Source of the DNA: Alphaproteobacteria bacterium
GTDB taxonomy: Bacteria > Pseudomonadota > Alphaproteobacteria > Rhizobiales > Xanthobacteraceae
Assembly: GCA_005884465.1 (NCBI GenBank)
Contig: VAZH01000276.1
Location: 1 to 7,884 of the forward strand
DNA length: 7,884 nucleotides
Reading direction: 5' to 3'
The translations under genes and the position numbers were made by a program. Positions 5,293 through 7,884 of this stretch are shown one piece after another; position 1 is the first letter of the stretch; each line of letters begins with the position of its first letter. The notes beneath the pieces are model-generated. The model made no database searches. It was not told the DNA's origin and was given only the letters and a program-made list of their open reading frames with translations.

Positions 5293-7368
5293 ATGGATCA
5301 AGATTCTACCGAGAACCCGAAGGCGCCCGGCCCGCGGACGACGCGGCGCGGTTCCCCACCGGATTTGCCGCCGCAAGATGCCGCCACCGCGGATATCGAC
5401 CCCGCGACCGCCCCCACCGAGGACGACGACGAGGCGCTGCTGCCCGAACTTCCGGAACTCGCCAGCGAGGCCGTGCCGGAAGGCCCGCTGGCGATCGGCC
5501 ATGCCGCGATCGAGCAGGCGGTGCGGCTCGCCCCGACCTCGCCTGGGGTCTACCGCATGCTCAACGCGGCGAATGACGTGCTCTACGTCGGCAAGGCGAA
5601 AAACGTCCGCAAGCGGCTGGCGTCCTACGCCAGGGTCGCTGCGGTCCAGCCGGCGCGCATCATGCGCATGATCGCGGCCTGCGTGTCGATCGAGATCGTA
5701 TCCACTTCGACCGAAACCGAGGCGCTGCTGCTCGAGGCCAACCTGATCAAGCAGTTGCGTCCGCGCTTCAACGTGCAGCTGCGCGACGACAAGTCGTTTC
5801 CCTATATTCTGATCACGGGCGATCATTGGGCGCCGCAGATCCTCAAGCATCGCGGCGCGCAAACCCGGCCCGGGCGATATTTCGGGCCGTTCGCCTCGGC
5901 GGGCGCGGTCAATCGCACCATCACGGCGCTGCAGCGCGCCTTCCTGATCCGCTCCTGCACCGATGGATTTTTTGAAAGCCGCACCCGGCCGTGCCTGCTC
6001 TATCAGATCCGGCGCTGTTCGGGACCGTGTACGGGCGAGATCGATTTTCCCGGCTATACCGAACTGGTGCGCGAGGCCAAGGATTTTCTTTCCGGCCGCA
6101 GCCATCTGGTGAAGCAGGAGCTTGCGGGCGAAATGGAAAAGGCCTCGGCCGAACTCGCGTTTGAAACTGCAGCGCTTTACCGCGACCGCCTCGCGGCGCT
6201 GTCGGCGATCCAGTCGCAGCAGGGCATCAATCCGCGCACCGTGCAGGAAGCCGACGTGTTCGCCATCCATCAGGAGGGCGGATATTCCTGCGTTGAGGTA
6301 TTCTTCTTTCGCACCGGACAGAACTGGGGCAACCGCGCCTATTTTCCCCGCGCGGAAAAATCGTTCACCGCGGAAGAGGTGCTGGCCTCGTTCCTTGCGC
6401 AATTCTACGACGACAAACCGCCGCCGAAACTCATCCTGCTGTCGCACCAGATCGAGGAATGCGAACTCTTGGCCAACGCGCTCTCGATCAAGGCAGGCTT
6501 CAAGGTGGAAGTCTCGACACCCCAACGCGGCGAGAAGAAAGAACTGGTCACGCACGCGCTCACCAATGCGCGAGAGGCGTTGGGGCGCAAGCTCGCCGAT
6601 ACCGCGACCCAAGGCCGATTGCTGCAGGGCCTGGTCACCACGCTCGGGCTGCCGCATCTACCGAGGCGGATCGAGGTCTACGACAACAGCCACATCCAGG
6701 GCACTAACGCGGTGGGTGCCATGATCGTGGCGGGGTCGGACGGCTTCCTCAAGAACCAGTATCGCAAGTTCAACATCAAGTCCGAAGGCCTGACGCCGGG
6801 CGACGATTACGCGATGATGCGCGAGGTGCTGCAGCGGCGCTTCAAGCGGCTGTTGACGCCGGCGGCGGAAGGCGATGCCGCCAAACCCAAAGCGGACGAC
6901 GATTCGTTTCCGCAATGGCCCGACCTCGTCATCATCGATGGCGGCCGCGGCCAGCTCAACGCGGTCCGCGAGATTTTTGACGGGTTCGGGCTGACGCAAG
7001 TGTCGTTGCTGGCGGTCGCCAAGGGACCGGACCGTGACGCCGGCCGCGAAACCCTGTTCATGCCGGGCCGCGAGCCCCTCAAGCTCGAGCCGCGCGACCC
7101 GGTGCTGTACTTCATTCAGCGGCTGCGCGACGAGGCGCATCGCTTCGTGATCGGTTCGCATCGCAAGCTGCGCAAAAAGGACATTCGCGAAGCGGGGTTG
7201 CAGGAGATTCCCGGCATCGGCCCGTCACGCAAACGTGCCTTGCTGCATCATTTCGGAACGTTGAAGGAGATCGAGCGGGCGTCGATCGCCGATCTGGGCA
7301 AGGTTCCCGGCGTCAGCGCGGAAAGCGCACGCAAGATTTTCGAGTTTTTCCACGCCCAGCCGGGCTAG
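5293..7368 (+). CDS. uvrC: UvrABC system protein C, excision nuclease subunit
   Basis: UvrC cuts the damaged strand on both sides of a lesion after UvrAB loads UvrB. The 691-residue protein shows the full family layout: a GIY-YIG nuclease from PGVY (84-87) to YVGKAK, with the likely catalytic Tyr98 and Arg108, for the 3' cut; four cysteines at 222, 234, 242 and 246, the same spacing as the Fe-S ligands of E. coli UvrC; a UVR helix pair for UvrB contact (about 268-305); an RNase H-like nuclease for the 5' cut with YDNSH (Asp464), IDGGRGQL (Asp549) and DEAHRF (His616); and a C-terminal helix-hairpin-helix pair (about 636-690, PGIG and PGVS). Before the first nuclease there are some 65 extra residues, rich in Pro, Ala, Asp and Glu. 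ATG 5293 is the first start in frame; its ribosome site is weak. pgsA follows, a common pairing in alphaproteobacteria. Confidence 0.98.
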   Translation: MDQDSTENPKAPGPRTTRRGSPPDLPPQDAATADIDPATAPTEDDDEALLPELPELASEAVPEGPLAIGHAAIEQAVRLAPTSPGVYRMLNAANDVLYVGKAKNVRKRLASYARVAAVQPARIMRMIAACVSIEIVSTSTETEALLLEANLIKQLRPRFNVQLRDDKSFPYILITGDHWAPQILKHRGAQTRPGRYFGPFASAGAVNRTITALQRAFLIRSCTDGFFESRTRPCLLYQIRRCSGPCTGEIDFPGYTELVREAKDFLSGRSHLVKQELAGEMEKASAELAFETAALYRDRLAALSAIQSQQGINPRTVQEADVFAIHQEGGYSCVEVFFFRTGQNWGNRAYFPRAEKSFTAEEVLASFLAQFYDDKPPPKLILLSHQIEECELLANALSIKAGFKVEVSTPQRGEKKELVTHALTNAREALGRKLADTATQGRLLQGLVTTLGLPHLPRRIEVYDNSHIQGTNAVGAMIVAGSDGFLKNQYRKFNIKSEGLTPGDDYAMMREVLQRRFKRLLTPAAEGDAAKPKADDDSFPQWPDLVIIDGGRGQLNAVREIFDGFGLTQVSLLAVAKGPDRDAGRETLFMPGREPLKLEPRDPVLYFIQRLRDEAHRFVIGSHRKLRKKDIREAGLQEIPGIGPSRKRALLHHFGTLKEIERASIADLGKVPGVSAESARKIFEFFHAQPG

Positions 7369-7377
7369 CCCGGGCTA
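7366..7377. repeat. 12-base palindrome over the uvrC stop codon
   Basis: TAGCCCGGGCTA is a perfect palindrome that begins with the uvrC TAG. It arises within an imperfect 10-base tandem repeat (GCCGGGCTAG then CCCGGGCTAA). It could be a small operator or chance; no terminator T-run follows. Confidence 0.5.
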
Positions 7378-7469
7378 AAGGTGGGTTTCGAACCACATTG
7401 GCACCGTCGCCGGGGAATCATGGGCGCCACACGGTTGACCTTCATGCTTCAGCGGTATTGGTAAGAGGG

Positions 7470-7884
7470 ATGAACATCGCAACGACAAGAGCGGCGGCGA
7501 AGAACTCGCTGTCCCTCCCGAATATCCTGACCTATGCCAGAATCGCCGCCATTCCGGTGGTGGTGGGCTGCGTTTTCGCCCAGTCCATCATGGACGGCCC
7601 GCTGTGGCTGCGCTGGGTGGCGGTGGTCGTGTTCATCGCCGCGGGAGTTACGGATTTTCTCGATGGCTACTATGCGCGAATCTGGGGCCAGCAGTCGGCG
7701 TTCGGCCGAATGCTGGATCCGATCGCCGACAAGCTCCTGGTCGCATCCTGCCTGCTGATGCTGGCCGCGGACGGGATCATCCACGGCTGGACGCTGTGGG
7801 CCGCCATCGTGATCCTGTGCCGCGAGATTCTGGTGTCGGGATTGCGGGAATATCTCGCCGGCCTGCGCGTCAGCGTGCCGGTGA
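7470..7884 (+). CDS. pgsA: CDP-diacylglycerol--glycerol-3-phosphate 3-phosphatidyltransferase, 3' end outside window
   Basis: PgsA makes phosphatidylglycerophosphate from CDP-diacylglycerol and glycerol 3-phosphate in the inner membrane, the committed step to phosphatidylglycerol and cardiolipin. The 138 visible residues include the start, the early SLPNILTYARI segment typical of the family, a first membrane helix (about 24-40), and the complete CDP-alcohol phosphotransferase signature D-G-x2-A-R-x8-G-x3-D-x3-D at residues 65-87. The metal-binding aspartates are 62, 65, 83 and 87. Further hydrophobic segments follow at about 88-100 and 107-117. The frame is open to the last base. AGAGGG abuts the ATG at 7470, closer than a normal ribosome site; an in-frame TTG at 7458 is an alternative start. 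The gap to uvrC is 101 bases, so an operon or a separate promoter are both possible; TTGACC (7435-7440) resembles a -35 box but its -10 is poor. Confidence 0.95.
   Translation, partial: MNIATTRAAAKNSLSLPNILTYARIAAIPVVVGCVFAQSIMDGPLWLRWVAVVVFIAAGVTDFLDGYYARIWGQQSAFGRMLDPIADKLLVASCLLMLAADGIIHGWTLWAAIVILCREILVSGLREYLAGLRVSVPV

Noticed and set aside
5179..6657. 492-residue minus-strand reading frame opposite uvrC
   Set aside because: It is the mirror of the uvrC frame in GC-rich DNA: Arg-rich, no domain, and uvrC on the other strand is certain.
7381..7396. GTGGGTTTCGAACCAC as a tRNA T-arm or attachment-site remnant
   Set aside because: It looks like a T-arm hairpin, but there is no anticodon arm, acceptor stem or CCA around it and no integrase nearby. 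It is a chance small palindrome.

Overview
The window looks like chromosomal DNA of an alphaproteobacterium of the Nitrobacteraceae (Bradyrhizobium, Rhodopseudomonas or a close relative). Three things point there: high GC with strong third-position bias; small secreted proteins and an Omp25/31-type beta-barrel of the kind known from rhizobia; and two intergenic palindromic repeats that I recognise from memory as families dispersed in these genomes. The genus call is inference. No search was run.

Layout, left to right. (1) The C-terminal part of an EnvZ-type sensor histidine kinase runs off the left edge. It converges on (2) a small exported protein of unknown function on the minus strand. A second exported unknown protein (3) is divergent from it. 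(4) A periplasmic or secreted RNase T2 follows. (5) RlmJ, the 23S rRNA m6A2030 methyltransferase, comes next, with a dispersed palindrome ending 17 bases before its start. (6) A CspA-family cold-shock protein follows a 283-base non-coding leader region. It converges on (7) an outer-membrane beta-barrel protein. The 154-base gap between them holds a 91-base composite palindromic repeat and a strong stem-loop terminator for the barrel gene. (8) uvrC (nucleotide excision repair nuclease) is divergent from the barrel gene across a 253-base region. (9) pgsA (phosphatidylglycerophosphate synthase) follows 101 bases later and is cut by the right edge.

Together these are mostly housekeeping and envelope functions: signal sensing, periplasmic RNA breakdown, ribosome modification, cold or stress RNA chaperoning, outer membrane, DNA repair and phospholipid synthesis. 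Only uvrC-pgsA looks like a plausible operon. The other neighbours have gaps or strand switches that suggest separate transcription.

I found no transposase, integrase, phage gene, CRISPR array, tRNA or rRNA. I also see no clear undescribed multi-gene system. The points most worth a second look are the two dispersed repeats placed at gene boundaries, the pair of uncharacterised cysteine-containing exported proteins beside a secreted RNase, the unusual H-box of the kinase, and the untypical translation starts of rlmJ and pgsA.
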